Shown here: positions 14,910-23,672 of the stretch, one piece after another
Numbering within the stretch: position 1 is the stretch's first letter
How the letters are laid out: the number at the start of each line of letters is the position of its first letter
Assembly: GCA_934490165.1 (NCBI GenBank)
Contig: CAKSTB010000020.1
Location: forward strand, 1-50,505
DNA length: 50,505 nucleotides
Source of the DNA: an uncultured Ruminiclostridium sp.
Lineage (GTDB): Bacteria > Bacillota > Clostridia > Oscillospirales > Ruminococcaceae
Direction of reading: 5' to 3'
Made by a program: the position numbers and the translations under genes
The notes under the pieces: generated by a model
What the model was told of the DNA's origin: nothing
The model's input: the letters and a program-made list of their open reading frames with translations, nothing else
The model's database searches: none

Positions 14910-16160
14910 ATGACATACGAACAGGCATTTGAATACGTTAGTTCTTTCACAAAATCGGGAGAACCGGTAAAGGATCTTATAAGGTTTGTTATCCTTATGC
15001 GTCTTCTCGGAAATCCCCATAACGAATTAAAGATAGTTCACGTTGCAGGCACAAACGGAAAGGGAAGTGTCTGCGAATATATAAGCAATGCAGTAAGGTC
15101 AGACAACAAGAGCGTTGGAAAGTTCACTTCTCCCTACATCGACTGCATTGAGGAGCGCATACAGGTAAACGGAAAATATATTTCCCGCCCGGCGTTCGCT
15201 CTGCTGTGCGAGCAGGTAAAGAGCGCGGTCGAACAGACAGGCTTTGAGGGATTTTCTCAGTTTGAAATTCTGTGCGCTATCGCCCTGCTTTATTTCTATA
15301 AGGAGCAGGTATCCGTTGCCGTTATCGAAACAGGCATAGGCGGACTGCTTGACTGCACAAATGTAGTAAATCCTGTTGTCAGCGTGATCACAACGGTAGA
15401 TTACGACCATACCGATATCCTCGGCGAAACGCTCACCGACATTGCCCGCCATAAAGCAGGCATAATAAAGCCGTCAGTTCCTTGCGTAGTAGCTCCCGGA
15501 CAGGAAAAAGAAGTAATGCGCGTCATTGACGACAAGTGCAGAGAGTATAACTGTGAAGAGATAGTCCCCGATATGTCAAGAGTTCAGATGCTCCATATGG
15601 ATACTACCGATGTTTTCTTCTCGTACAAGGGTATGAATTATCACCTTGTTATGTCGGGTGAACATCAGATAAAGAATGCGCTATGCGCTATAGAGGCTTG
15701 CCGCATACTTAAGATCGAGTACAGCAGTGTATTCACAGGACTTGAAAAATCCGCCCTCAGAGCGAGAATGGAGTCGGTCACGGTAAACGGCACATCGTGC
15801 ATTATAGACGGCTCGCATAACCCCTCCGCGATGAGAGCGGCAGCAAAGCTCCTTGAGCTCGATCGCCGCAGGATACACGCAGTAGTCGGAATGATGGCAA
15901 ACAAGGACTGGCAGACAGCGCTTAAGATAATACTACCGCGCTTTGAGGACGTTATCTTTGTTGACGGCTTTATGCCGGGCTGTGTTCCCGCCTCTCAGCT
16001 TACACGCTTTGCTATCGAGCAGGGAGTACGCTGTACATCGTGCGCCGACCTTGACAGCGCAATATCGCAGGCGCTTCTCAAAGCAGGCTCAAAGGACATA
16101 GCGATGATAACCGGCTCGTTATACCTTGCCTCCGCCGCGGAAAAGACAGTAAAAAAGTAA
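14910..16160 (+). CDS. folC: Folylpolyglutamate synthase / dihydrofolate synthase
   Basis: This 416-residue Mur-ligase-family enzyme adds glutamate to folates, and possibly to dihydropteroate, in the cytoplasm. The ATP-binding loop HVAGTNGKGS lies at residues 44-53. Other family marks are FTSPYI, YDHTDILG, KAGIIKP, the C-terminal IIDGSHNPSAM motif and GMMANKDW. The start is set at the second ATG because AAAGGAAAG lies just before it; an upstream ATG six codons earlier has a weaker site. Length fits the family. No other folate genes are adjacent. Confidence 0.92.
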   Translation: MTYEQAFEYVSSFTKSGEPVKDLIRFVILMRLLGNPHNELKIVHVAGTNGKGSVCEYISNAVRSDNKSVGKFTSPYIDCIEERIQVNGKYISRPAFALLCEQVKSAVEQTGFEGFSQFEILCAIALLYFYKEQVSVAVIETGIGGLLDCTNVVNPVVSVITTVDYDHTDILGETLTDIARHKAGIIKPSVPCVVAPGQEKEVMRVIDDKCREYNCEEIVPDMSRVQMLHMDTTDVFFSYKGMNYHLVMSGEHQIKNALCAIEACRILKIEYSSVFTGLEKSALRARMESVTVNGTSCIIDGSHNPSAMRAAAKLLELDRRRIHAVVGMMANKDWQTALKIILPRFEDVIFVDGFMPGCVPASQLTRFAIEQGVRCTSCADLDSAISQALLKAGSKDIAMITGSLYLASAAEKTVKK

Positions 16161-16198
16161 AACCCAATAACTATTTAAAAGGAACGTTAATTCAGCCA

Positions 16199-16252
16199 AG
16201 CACCATACTTGCCTCCCCTCGAAAAAGGGGAGGTGGCACGGCTGATACAAGT
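16199..16252. repeat. Dispersed palindromic repeat, copy E2
   Basis: This is the inverted copy of the element at 90-134, including the palindrome CCTCCCC-TCGAAAAA-GGGGAGG and the flanking GGCACGGCTGATAC. Confidence 0.8.
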
Positions 16253-16378
16253 TCATCGTTCTTTATCATATAAGTTCAGAAAATCTGACTTTTATATATC
16301 TCAGACACTTCCGAGCCGTGACGGAGGGGATTGTAATTGCCCAGAAGTTGTTTTTCCATTCCCCTTTGGTGCTTTCCC

Positions 16379-16490
16379 TCGTTAATAGCAGCAACGTTAT
16401 CGCACAGAATAGCGAACCCGAGAAGTGCTATCCCGCAAAGAGCACTATCGGCAGTCTGCTGTTATAGTTTATTTTCAATCAGAATAAAAT
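16379..16490. repeat. Dispersed repeat, family D copy 1
   Basis: The core AGCAACGTTATCGCACAGAA and the next approximately 30 bases are identical to 29432-29480, and the match continues with gaps to CAGAATAAAATT. It contains internal complementary segments (AGTGCT / AGCACT). Confidence 0.8.
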
Positions 16491-16539
16491 TTGTTCTCAC
16501 AAGCAAAGCCGCCCGATAAACCGAGCGGCTTTCTGTAAC

Positions 16540-16567
16540 CAAAACAAAACCGACCCTTTCGGGTCGG
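16540..16567 (-). terminator. Rho-independent terminator of rnpB
   Basis: CCGACCC-TTTC-GGGTCGG (16550-16567) is followed on the minus strand by TTTTGTTTTGG. A second hairpin at 16505-16532 may back it up. Confidence 0.8.
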
Positions 16568-16581
16568 CATAATATCCATAC

Positions 16582-16921
16582 ACAACTTTACCTATAAGCC
16601 GAGTTTTGTCGTGCGCGGTCATCTATCTACGCCCTGCGTCGCCGCAGACCTCAAGCCGCCTTAAATCAGGACCGCCGAGCAGACGGTTTATTCCTGAAAC
16701 CAATCGGCGTTGCACCGGATAGGGTTTACAGACGGGAGCAGTCTCCTGTCCCGTGGTGAGCTCTTACCTCGCCTTTCCACCCTTACACTGTAAAAACAAT
16801 GCGGTATATTTCTGTTGCACTTGCCCTGGAGTCGCCTCCGGCTGCCGTTAACAGCTACCCTGCTCTGTGATGCTCGGACTTTCCTCACGGTTTACACCCC
16901 GCGACCGCACAGTAAAGTTGC
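16582..16921 (-). ncRNA. rnpB: RNase P RNA
   Basis: Read on the minus strand, the region has the conserved RNase P cores: GAGGAAAGTCCGAGC near the 5' end, then CAGGGTAGCTG, GGGCAAGTGCAACAGAA, GGTGGAAAGGCGAGGTAAGA, the CCGGTGCAACGCCG helix, and TAGATAGATGACCGCGCACGAC near the 3' end. The ends pair (CAACTTTAC with GTAAAGTTG), giving helix P1 and a length of about 340 nucleotides. It is the catalytic RNA that removes tRNA 5' leaders. Its own promoter and terminator are visible. Ends are accurate to a few bases. Confidence 0.93.
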
Positions 16922-16928
16922 GATAGTT

Positions 16929-16957
16929 ATTGTAGCATATTTTTTTATAAAAATCAA
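16929..16957 (-). promoter_or_regulatory. Promoter of rnpB
   Basis: On the minus strand TTGATT, 17 bases and TACAAT sit 7 to 8 bases before the predicted RNA 5' end. Confidence 0.8.
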
Positions 16958-17003
16958 GATGGTTTTACAAACGATAGGTTTGTAGAAAAAGCGTAATTTT
17001 CAA

Positions 17004-17240
17004 TGTGCAGAGCCTTTGGTCATACACGCCCGGCATCCGTGCCGGGGCTGAGTGTGGGGCTGCCGCCCCACCAAGCAAGGACGCTTGAAGTCAGTCGCAC
17101 ACAGTCGCTATGCAAGGACGCATAATGACAGCCACACAAAGCCGTTGCACGATGCAACGGCACAAATGGCTGTCAATGCACAGATGTAGCGACACCAACG
17201 ACTGACAACCCGCATTGGGGCTACGCCCCAAACCCCTATT
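17004..17240. repeat. Dispersed structured repeat, family A copy 3, with four-stem nested hairpin
   Basis: The first part (17004-17068) matches the right half of the copy at 38699-38762 (GAGCCTTTGG, CCCGGCATCCGTGCCGGG). The last part (17215-17240) is GGGGCTACGCCCCAAACCCC. Between them four nested stems pair: 17090-17097 with 17199-17206, 17104-17110 with 17187-17193, 17126-17134 with 17167-17175, and 17141-17149 with 17153-17161. It ends a few bases before the ribosome site of the next gene. Confidence 0.8.
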
Positions 17241-17260
17241 ACAGAAAGGAGCACAAGCCT

Positions 17261-18589
17261 ATGCCAAAAAAGCAGACCATAAAAAAGACATTCAATATAA
17301 CATGGCTGTTCTTCTACGGCGCAGGACTTATCGCTGTCGGTATACTTGTGCTTGTACACGGCAGAATAGTTGCAGAGCCTGCCGCAAGGCTCGGCGGCAT
17401 CTTCATTGTCGCTAACGGCATTCACCGCCTTATCCGCGCCCACGCAAGACAGCAGAAGCTCCCTGTACTCAGCGGCATAAGCAACATTATTATCGGTCTG
17501 ATATCGTTATTGTTCCCCGCCGCGACATTAGCTCTGCTGTCGTTTATATTCTCGCTGTACGTCTTTCTCAACGCGCTTGTCAAATTCATCGACTTCGGCT
17601 CGGCTGTGAAAAATGCCGTTCCCGATGCGTTCTATGACCTCTTTGCAGGAATATTCTTTACCGTGTTCGGTATAATTATGATGTTCGGCACACTTATGGG
17701 CAGTCAGGGTATGCTGATAGTTATCGGAATATACTGCATAATTTACGGTGCGGGCGAACTGCGACTGTTTATCCGTGAAGCTATGCCGAACAGGGCAAAG
17801 GGCGTTATCCGCCGCAGGATACGCTTATCTCTTCCGCAGATCATAACCACGTTCATTCCGCTGAAGACTCTGCGCGATTATACCGAACGCCTTGACTCTC
17901 GCGAAATTGATATTGAAAAGCTGGAGAATGAAGAGCGCTTCGACAAGGGTGACGAAACACCCGATATCCACGTCCTTATCCACGTCAGCGCCGACGGCGT
18001 AGGCTCTATAGGGCACTGCGACTTAGTGCTGAACGATACTGTAATATCCTACGGTAATTACGATAAAGCGTCCGAGCGACTGTTCGGCGGTATCGGTGAC
18101 GGCGTACTGTTCAAAGCCGATTTTGACAAATATATAAATTTCTGCGTCTATCACGATTTGCAGATGGTGTTCGATTTCGGCATAAAGCTTACCGAAAAAC
18201 AGCTCGCCAAGGTAAGAAAGGGCATAGCAAAGCTCGAGCGTAACGTTACTCGTTGGAAGCCGCCGTATCAGCTTGCATTTGAAAACAACCCCACCGCCGA
18301 TATTTCGGATTTTGACGATTATTGCAGCTCGCTGTGGAACGGCACTCACGCGCATTTCTATAAGTTCAAAAGCGGCAGATTTAAAACGTATTTCGTAATG
18401 AGTACAAACTGCGTTTTCCTTGCGGATTACATTCTCAGCAAGGCGGGAACGGATATAGTAAAGACCGCAGGCATAATCACCCCCGGCGACTATTACGACT
18501 ATATGCAAAGTGAATATGCCCTCCCCGGCGGAATAGTGATAACCCGTGACATCTACAGTAAATATAACGTTTTACCGGCTGAAACTTAA
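17261..18589 (+). CDS. HdeD/DUF308-like membrane protein fused to a possible permuted papain-like domain
   Basis: This 442-residue protein has about six transmembrane helices in residues 10-180 with the small-residue-rich pattern of HdeD/DUF308 proteins (GIFIVANGIHRLIRA, GISNIIIGLISLLFPAATLA). A soluble C-terminal part of about 250 residues follows. It contains GSIGHCDLVLNDTVISYGNYD (His252) and later STNCVFLADYIL (Cys384), arranged like the His-then-Cys order of circularly permuted NlpC/P60 (YiiX-like) enzymes. This second assignment is my inference. A papain-like amidase or thioesterase at the membrane is possible. AGAAAGGAG precedes the ATG. The gene stands alone between a structured repeat and the DHHW operon promoter. 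Confidence 0.6.
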   Translation: MPKKQTIKKTFNITWLFFYGAGLIAVGILVLVHGRIVAEPAARLGGIFIVANGIHRLIRAHARQQKLPVLSGISNIIIGLISLLFPAATLALLSFIFSLYVFLNALVKFIDFGSAVKNAVPDAFYDLFAGIFFTVFGIIMMFGTLMGSQGMLIVIGIYCIIYGAGELRLFIREAMPNRAKGVIRRRIRLSLPQIITTFIPLKTLRDYTERLDSREIDIEKLENEERFDKGDETPDIHVLIHVSADGVGSIGHCDLVLNDTVISYGNYDKASERLFGGIGDGVLFKADFDKYINFCVYHDLQMVFDFGIKLTEKQLAKVRKGIAKLERNVTRWKPPYQLAFENNPTADISDFDDYCSSLWNGTHAHFYKFKSGRFKTYFVMSTNCVFLADYILSKAGTDIVKTAGIITPGDYYDYMQSEYALPGGIVITRDIYSKYNVLPAET

Positions 18590-18605
18590 GTGAAAATCCT
18601 TGAAC

Positions 18606-18633
18606 TTGACACGATAGTGTGATATACTACAAT
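18606..18633 (+). promoter_or_regulatory. Promoter of the DHHW lipoprotein operon
   Basis: TTGACA (18606-18611), 16 bases and TACAAT (18628-18633) lie about 65 bases before the first DHHW gene. Confidence 0.7.
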
Positions 18634-18697
18634 AGGACAAGAATTTACATTTACGGGTAATATAAAGATAGTCGCCCGCATTAAGAAAGGACATAAT

Positions 18698-19870
18698 ATG
18701 AAGCTCAATATCAGAATAACCTCAGCGATCCTGACTTGCGCCACAATACTCGCATCAGTCTCTGCCTGCTCATCACAGGATACAAGCTCGCAGAACAGCA
18801 AGAGCGAAAGCAGCGCTGTGCAGAGCAGTGCCACAGAGAGCACAGACAGCTCCTCGACCGACAGCACATCGGAAAGCGAAAGCTCCTCTGACAGCAAGGA
18901 GAGCACCGACAGCTCGGTTTCTTCCACCGACCCCGCAGCATCATCGGAAAGCGACAAGCCTGTCGGCGTAGACGGTGTTCAGACAAACGGTCAGCTTGTC
19001 GTTGATATAGACGGTCACACATGGGGCATTTCGCTTTACGGCGGCGGTGACGGCGCAAACTATGCTGCCTACCTTAACGAGTTCAAGGAAAAAGTCGGCT
19101 CATCGGTAAACGTATTCAATATGGTAGTACCGACAGCGGGCGCATATTACCTCCCCGCAGGCTATGAAAAATACAACGCAAGCCACCGTGACTCTATAAA
19201 CAGCATAGCAAACAAGCTTGTGAATGTTATCAATGTTGACGGCTATGCCGCACTTGAGGCACACACAAATGAGTACATCTATACCCGTACCGACCACCAC
19301 TGGGAACCCCTCGGCGCATACTATGCGGCAAAAGCTTTCTGTGATATCGCACAGACACCCGCAAAGGAGCTTTCGACCTACAAGACAGAAACCATAGACG
19401 GCTTTGTCGGTACAATGTACGCGTTCACAGACTACAACGAACGTATCAAGAACGACCCCGACACATTCACCTACTATATCCCCTCTACAGAGTACACTGC
19501 GACCTACTACACGACCGACTTCAAGGTTGACGAGCAGTTCACGCAGTTCCACAGCATATTTGTAGACCAGCCCGCAAGCGGTGCATATTCGACATTTATG
19601 GGCGGCGACCGGAAGATAGTAAAGATAGAAACCGCCAACAAAAACGGCAGAAAGCTCTGCATATTCAAGGACAGCTACGGCAACGCCGAAGTTCCTTTCT
19701 ATGTAGACTCATTTGAAGAAATATATGTCTGCGATATCCGTTACTTCGACCTCTATGCGCCCGACTTCATCAAGGAAAACGGTATTACGGACGTTCTGTT
19801 TACAATGTGCACATTCTCTGCAGTAGGCGAAAACGCAGAGGGAATAAAGAACAACCTGCTTTCAGAATAA
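18698..19870 (+). CDS. DHHW-family lipoprotein 1
   Basis: This 390-residue lipoprotein has a signal peptide with lipobox VSAC, a Ser/Asp/Glu-rich stalk to about residue 87 and a DHHW-family domain. The signature TRTDHHWEPLGAYYAA places Asp199, His200, His201 and Trp202. Further family marks are GGxxG near the domain start (LYGGGDG), VVPTAGAYYLP and the late CIFKDSYGNAEVPF, which resembles the SGNH/AlgX-like fold used in O-acylation of polysaccharides. It would act on the outer face of the membrane. A second DHHW lipoprotein follows by 27 bases, and an MBOAT with its own DHHW partner lies 6 kb further on. The AAGAAAGGA site precedes the ATG. Confidence 0.85.
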   Translation: MKLNIRITSAILTCATILASVSACSSQDTSSQNSKSESSAVQSSATESTDSSSTDSTSESESSSDSKESTDSSVSSTDPAASSESDKPVGVDGVQTNGQLVVDIDGHTWGISLYGGGDGANYAAYLNEFKEKVGSSVNVFNMVVPTAGAYYLPAGYEKYNASHRDSINSIANKLVNVINVDGYAALEAHTNEYIYTRTDHHWEPLGAYYAAKAFCDIAQTPAKELSTYKTETIDGFVGTMYAFTDYNERIKNDPDTFTYYIPSTEYTATYYTTDFKVDEQFTQFHSIFVDQPASGAYSTFMGGDRKIVKIETANKNGRKLCIFKDSYGNAEVPFYVDSFEEIYVCDIRYFDLYAPDFIKENGITDVLFTMCTFSAVGENAEGIKNNLLSE

Positions 19871-19897
19871 ACGCAGTGTTCCGAAAGGAGGAGCGAT

Positions 19898-21139
19898 ATG
19901 CAAAAGCTCCCGAAGATAACAGCACTTACACTGATAGTTTCAATGCTCGCCTGCGGCTGCTCCGATATTATCCCCGAAAGCGGCTCGAACAGTAAAGATA
20001 CATCCGCATATACCTTAGCCCCCGACCCGGTATCATCTGAAGCTCCCCCGGACACAGAAAACGACGAACCCGAGCCGCCCGACACCTCTGCCCCCGAAAC
20101 ATCGGTGCCGGAAACATCTGCTGCGGAAACATCGGAAGAAACCGCCGCGTCAAAACCCGAAACGAGCCCCGACAGCTCCTCAGCCGCAACATCTTCCCCC
20201 GAAAGCTCCGTCCCCGTAAGCAACAGCGATATAAACAGCTACAGAGCGATAGGCGACAACGGAATATTAGTTGCGGGAATGGATAACCACTACCGCGGGA
20301 TTATGTTCTACGGCGGCACATACGGCTACTGCGACCAATACGTCACGGACGTGAAGTCGTTTCAGGCGGCGCTCCCCGAGGTATCGGTATATTCCATGGT
20401 TATACCGACCTCTGTCGATTTCTATAACCCTACAGAGTATAAGGGCTACACCGAGCTTCAGAAGGATAAGATAGATTATATCGAAAGCGAGCTTAAAAAT
20501 ACAGGCGTAACCAACGTCAGCGTATACGATACGCTTTCAAAGCACACGTCCGAGGAGATATATTCAAGGACCGACCACCACTGGATGCCGCTCGGCGCAT
20601 ATTATGCCGCACAGGTGTTCTGCAAGACAGCCGGCGTAAAAGTCCCCGATATCAAAAACTACCGCAAGGAAACCTGCGGCGGCTATGTCGGCTCAATGTA
20701 TTACTATTCGTCCGATGAGCACCTGAACAACGACCCCGAAACCTATGCGGTCTACTATTCCCCGAATGAGGATAAGCTGAAAACCACATATTACGACCGC
20801 TATTACAGCAACGGCTATGACAGCAACCTTTTCCTTTGCGACAACGCAAGCTATTACTACCTGTCGTTTTTAGGCAGTGACGACCTCATCGCACACATAA
20901 AGACCAACGCAAAGACAGGCAGAAACTTAGTCGTGATAAAGGAAAGCTACGGCAACGGACTTATCCCGTTCTTCACCGAGAGCTTTGATGATATCTATGT
21001 GCTTGACCTGCGCTACTGCGAGGTAAACGCGATCGATTTCTGTAAAAAGGTCGATGCGACCGATCTGCTGTTTGCAAACTGCGCCTATACCGTAGCAGGC
21101 GGCAACTGCGACTATTTCTCATATATAAGAAACATCTGA
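19898..21139 (+). CDS. DHHW-family lipoprotein 2
   Basis: This 413-residue lipoprotein has lipobox LACGC, a Pro/Glu/Thr/Ser-rich stalk (PETS repeats) to about residue 110 and a DHHW domain with SRTDHHWMPLGAYYAA (Asp226, His227, His228, Trp229). It shares with its neighbour the start GILVAGMDNHYRGIMFYGG, SMVIPTSVDFY and VVIKESYGNGLIPF. AAAGGAGGA precedes the ATG. It is co-transcribed with the preceding gene. The pair may be parallel acyltransferases with different acceptors, or one may be a structural partner; the sequence cannot decide. Confidence 0.85.
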   Translation: MQKLPKITALTLIVSMLACGCSDIIPESGSNSKDTSAYTLAPDPVSSEAPPDTENDEPEPPDTSAPETSVPETSAAETSEETAASKPETSPDSSSAATSSPESSVPVSNSDINSYRAIGDNGILVAGMDNHYRGIMFYGGTYGYCDQYVTDVKSFQAALPEVSVYSMVIPTSVDFYNPTEYKGYTELQKDKIDYIESELKNTGVTNVSVYDTLSKHTSEEIYSRTDHHWMPLGAYYAAQVFCKTAGVKVPDIKNYRKETCGGYVGSMYYYSSDEHLNNDPETYAVYYSPNEDKLKTTYYDRYYSNGYDSNLFLCDNASYYYLSFLGSDDLIAHIKTNAKTGRNLVVIKESYGNGLIPFFTESFDDIYVLDLRYCEVNAIDFCKKVDATDLLFANCAYTVAGGNCDYFSYIRNI

Positions 21140-21210
21140 AAATTGTCGTTTGAATAACGTTGTATATCAGCAGTGGTATGGATAGCAAAAATAACAACAA
21201 GAATTATTCG

Positions 21211-21304
21211 TAGGGGAGGGGCTATATGTACTTTTTTAGTTTTGCGTCCTTGCAAAACTTTTGGTACATACTTTAGGCATCCTTGCCTAACTTGCCCCTC
21301 CCGC
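21211..21304. repeat. Dispersed structured repeat, family B copy 1
   Basis: The ends GGGAGGGGC and GCCCCTCCC are inverted. Inside are TATGTAC / GTACATA (21225-21231 and 21264-21270), AGTTTTGC / GCAAAACT (21238-21245 and 21252-21259) around loop GTCCTT, and AGGCA / TGCCT around TCCT. The same plan with different stem bases occurs at 50263-50357. Confidence 0.8.
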
Positions 21305-21374
21305 AAAACAAGCACTACAATTGCTTTTTACATCGAATGTCTTATTAAGCTAAATTTATTTTAAGGACACACCT

Positions 21375-23159
21375 ATGAAAGAACTTGAATACCCCTTCGA
21401 CAGCGGTTATCTGCTGAAAAAGAAACGCTCTATAAAAAAACAGCTCCTGTCTGACGGCAGTGTGCGTATAAAGAAAAAAATCGCCGTTCTCGGCGGTTCG
21501 ACAACGAACGACATCATAAATATGCTGGAGCTGTTCCTGCTGAATTACGGCATTGAGCCGACCTTCTATGAGTCGGAATACAACCGCTACTGGCAGGACG
21601 CAGTATTCGGAAACGAGGAGCTCGACAGCTTCTCTCCCGACCTTATCTTCATTCACACGTCCAACCGCAACATACTGAAATACCCTGCAATAACCGACAG
21701 CAAGGAGCAGACAGACGCGCTTTTTACCGAGCAGATGAAGTATTTTGAAACAATGTGGGAAAAGATAGCCGAGCGTTATCACTGTCCCGTAATCCAGAAT
21801 AACTTTGAACAGCCGTATTTCCGCCTTATGGGCAACCGTGACGCGTTCGACTGCCGCGGCAGAGTGAATTTCATAAACAGGCTCAACACTGCGTTTGCGG
21901 ACTATGCCGCGTCGCACGAGAGCTTCTATATCAACGATATAAACTATGTCAGTGCCTGCTACGGCATTGACAAGTGGAGCGAGCCGTCCTACTGGCATTT
22001 ATACAAATACGCTATGTGCGTACCCGCTATACCCGACTTTGCTTTCAACTTAGCCGCTATTGTAAAATCCGTATTCGGCAAGAATAAGAAAGCGCTTGTG
22101 CTCGACCTTGACAATACGCTCTGGGGCGGAGTAGTGGGTGATGACGGCGTTGACGGTATAGAAATAGGACAGGAAACCCACATGGGACAGGTCTATGCCG
22201 AATTTCAGAAGTATCTCGGACTTGTAAAAGACACAGGCGTAATGCTCACCGTCTGCTCAAAAAACGATGAGGAGAACGCCCTCGCGGGACTTAACCACCC
22301 GGAGGGAAGCTTAAAGCCCGATGATTTCATAATGATAAAGGCAAACTGGGACAACAAGGACAGGAATATAGAGGCTATAGCGACAGGACTCAACATAGGA
22401 CAGGACGCGCTCGTATTCCTTGATGACAATCCCGCCGAACGCGCGATAGTTTCCGCACAATTGCCTACAGTAGCCGTTCCCGAAATGGAACGCCCCGAGG
22501 ATTATATAAGAGTGGTAGATCGCTCACGCTTCTTTGAGATAACCGCTTTTTCAAGCGATGATTTAAAGCGTAACGAAATGTACAAGGAGAATGCGGTAAG
22601 AGCCGCACAGCAGGCACAGTTCTCAGACTATGGCGAGTATCTTAAAAGCCTTGATATGGTCGGCGTAATTGACGACTTCCTGCCGATATATCTTCCGCGC
22701 ATAACACAGCTTACAAACAAGAGCAACCAGTTCAACCTCACCACAAAGCGCTTTACAACAGCCGAGATGGAGCAGGTATTCGCAGATGACAGCTATATAA
22801 GACTGTACGGCAGGCTTGCCGACAAGTTCGGTGACAACGGCATTGTATCTGTAGTTATCGGTAAGGTAAACGGCGATACGCTTGATATAGATCTATGGCT
22901 GATGAGCTGCCGTGTATTAAAGCGTGATATGGAATACGCGATGCTCGACAGCCTTTGCGAAAGAGCAAAACAGCGCGGACTTAAGACGGTAAAGGGCTAC
23001 TATTACCCCACCGCAAAGAATAAGATGGTAAAGGAGCTGTACAGCGACTTCGGATTTACGAAAATCAGCGAGGACGCGGACGGCAACACCGTATGGGAGC
23101 TTGAGCTTTCGGGCTATAAGCCTAAGAATAAATATATCACTGTAGAAAGGAACAAATAA
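21375..23159 (+). CDS. FkbH-like HAD-superfamily enzyme loading an acyl carrier protein
   Basis: This 594-residue protein has the FkbH layout. An N-terminal SGNH-like part includes AVLGGSTTNDI. A HAD subfamily IIIC domain has the nucleophile motif DLDNTLWGGVVG at residues 244-255 and CSKND with Cys294. A C-terminal GNAT-like part (about 500-585) includes SCRVLKRDMEYAML. Known FkbH enzymes convert 1,3-bisphosphoglycerate to glyceryl-ACP in antibiotic pathways such as tetronate and methoxymalonyl-ACP synthesis. Here an ACP gene follows after one base, and no polyketide genes are present, so the unit is probably used for surface polymer modification by the nearby MBOAT/DHHW proteins. Substrate is inferred. 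Confidence 0.88.
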   Translation: MKELEYPFDSGYLLKKKRSIKKQLLSDGSVRIKKKIAVLGGSTTNDIINMLELFLLNYGIEPTFYESEYNRYWQDAVFGNEELDSFSPDLIFIHTSNRNILKYPAITDSKEQTDALFTEQMKYFETMWEKIAERYHCPVIQNNFEQPYFRLMGNRDAFDCRGRVNFINRLNTAFADYAASHESFYINDINYVSACYGIDKWSEPSYWHLYKYAMCVPAIPDFAFNLAAIVKSVFGKNKKALVLDLDNTLWGGVVGDDGVDGIEIGQETHMGQVYAEFQKYLGLVKDTGVMLTVCSKNDEENALAGLNHPEGSLKPDDFIMIKANWDNKDRNIEAIATGLNIGQDALVFLDDNPAERAIVSAQLPTVAVPEMERPEDYIRVVDRSRFFEITAFSSDDLKRNEMYKENAVRAAQQAQFSDYGEYLKSLDMVGVIDDFLPIYLPRITQLTNKSNQFNLTTKRFTTAEMEQVFADDSYIRLYGRLADKFGDNGIVSVVIGKVNGDTLDIDLWLMSCRVLKRDMEYAMLDSLCERAKQRGLKTVKGYYYPTAKNKMVKELYSDFGFTKISEDADGNTVWELELSGYKPKNKYITVERNK

Positions 23160-23160
23160 C

Positions 23161-23400
23161 ATGAGCGAGCAGGAAATTTACGACAGATTAAACGAGGTTT
23201 TCAGAAACGTATTTGACGATGACGAGATCACCGTAGACGCAGGTACGACCGCAGACGATATTGAGGACTGGGACAGCCTTGAACACATCAACCTTATCGC
23301 GGCTGTAGAAGATGAATTCGGTGTCCGCTTCAAGATGGGCGAGGTTTCATCAATGAAGAACGTCGGCGAAATGGTCGACATAATAAAATCCAGAGCCTGA
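23161..23400 (+). CDS. Acyl carrier protein partner of the FkbH-like enzyme
   Basis: This 79-residue acyl carrier protein has the phosphopantetheine attachment site in IEDWDSLEHINLI (Ser39). It differs from the fatty acid ACP at 29636-29866, which has the usual ADSLDVVDLV site. It begins one base after the FkbH stop with AGAAAGGA overlapping the end of that gene, so both are translated together. It most likely carries the glyceryl-type unit made by FkbH, comparable to DltC carrying D-alanine. Confidence 0.92.
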   Translation: MSEQEIYDRLNEVFRNVFDDDEITVDAGTTADDIEDWDSLEHINLIAAVEDEFGVRFKMGEVSSMKNVGEMVDIIKSRA

Positions 23401-23401
23401 G

Positions 23402-23512
23402 CGGGTGGCTGAAAGCCACTGTAAATTCGCCGTGCGGCAATGTGCCGCTTCAAGTTCCGCCGTTCCGACAGTCGGCAATTTGCACAATCTCCGTTATCGG
23501 CGGTAACAATGT
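23402..23512. repeat. Dispersed repeat, family C copy 1
   Basis: In reverse complement this stretch matches 47160-47265 and more loosely 30076-30150: TACCGCCGATAACGGAG, AACGGCG, ACGGCGAATTTACAGTGGCT. It contains GTGGCTGAAAGCCAC and GCGGCAATGTGCCGC hairpins and directly follows the ACP gene. Confidence 0.75.
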
Positions 23513-23573
23513 GTACTGCATATTCGTTGAACGGCACACTTTTTGGCGCTTATACAACTGAATTTTCACAGAC

Positions 23574-23600
23574 AAAGGCGATGATTTTTCACCGCCTTTT
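23574..23600 (+). terminator. Probable terminator of the FkbH-ACP unit
   Basis: AAAGGCG / CGCCTTT (23574-23580 and 23593-23599) around a 12-base loop ends with a short T run. Confidence 0.55.
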
Positions 23601-23618
23601 AAAATGTTACGGAATAAT

Positions 23619-23647
23619 CCGACAAAAGTTCTTTCCGAATCGTTATA
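23619..23647 (+). promoter_or_regulatory. Putative ECF promoter of the sigma / anti-sigma operon
   Basis: CCGACA-N6-CTTTC-N3-ATCGTTATA occurs 26 bases before the sigma gene start. The same bipartite motif with identical spacing is found at 24855-24883. This suggests autoregulation by the encoded ECF factor. Confidence 0.6.
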
Positions 23648-23672
23648 CTTATGAGAGGAGCAGTATCATAAT

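Larger units (their letters stand above)
16161..16539. other. Intergenic region made largely of dispersed repeats
   Basis: It contains palindromic repeat E2 (about 16199-16250) and repeat D1 (about 16379-16490). A hairpin AAAGCCGC / GCGGCTTT (16505-16512 and 16525-16532) could be a terminator. No supported ORF was seen. Confidence 0.6.

Noticed and set aside
21345..21998. A 217-codon minus-strand open frame inside the FkbH gene
   Set aside because: It mirrors a strongly supported coding frame, has no ribosome site and no recognisable domain.
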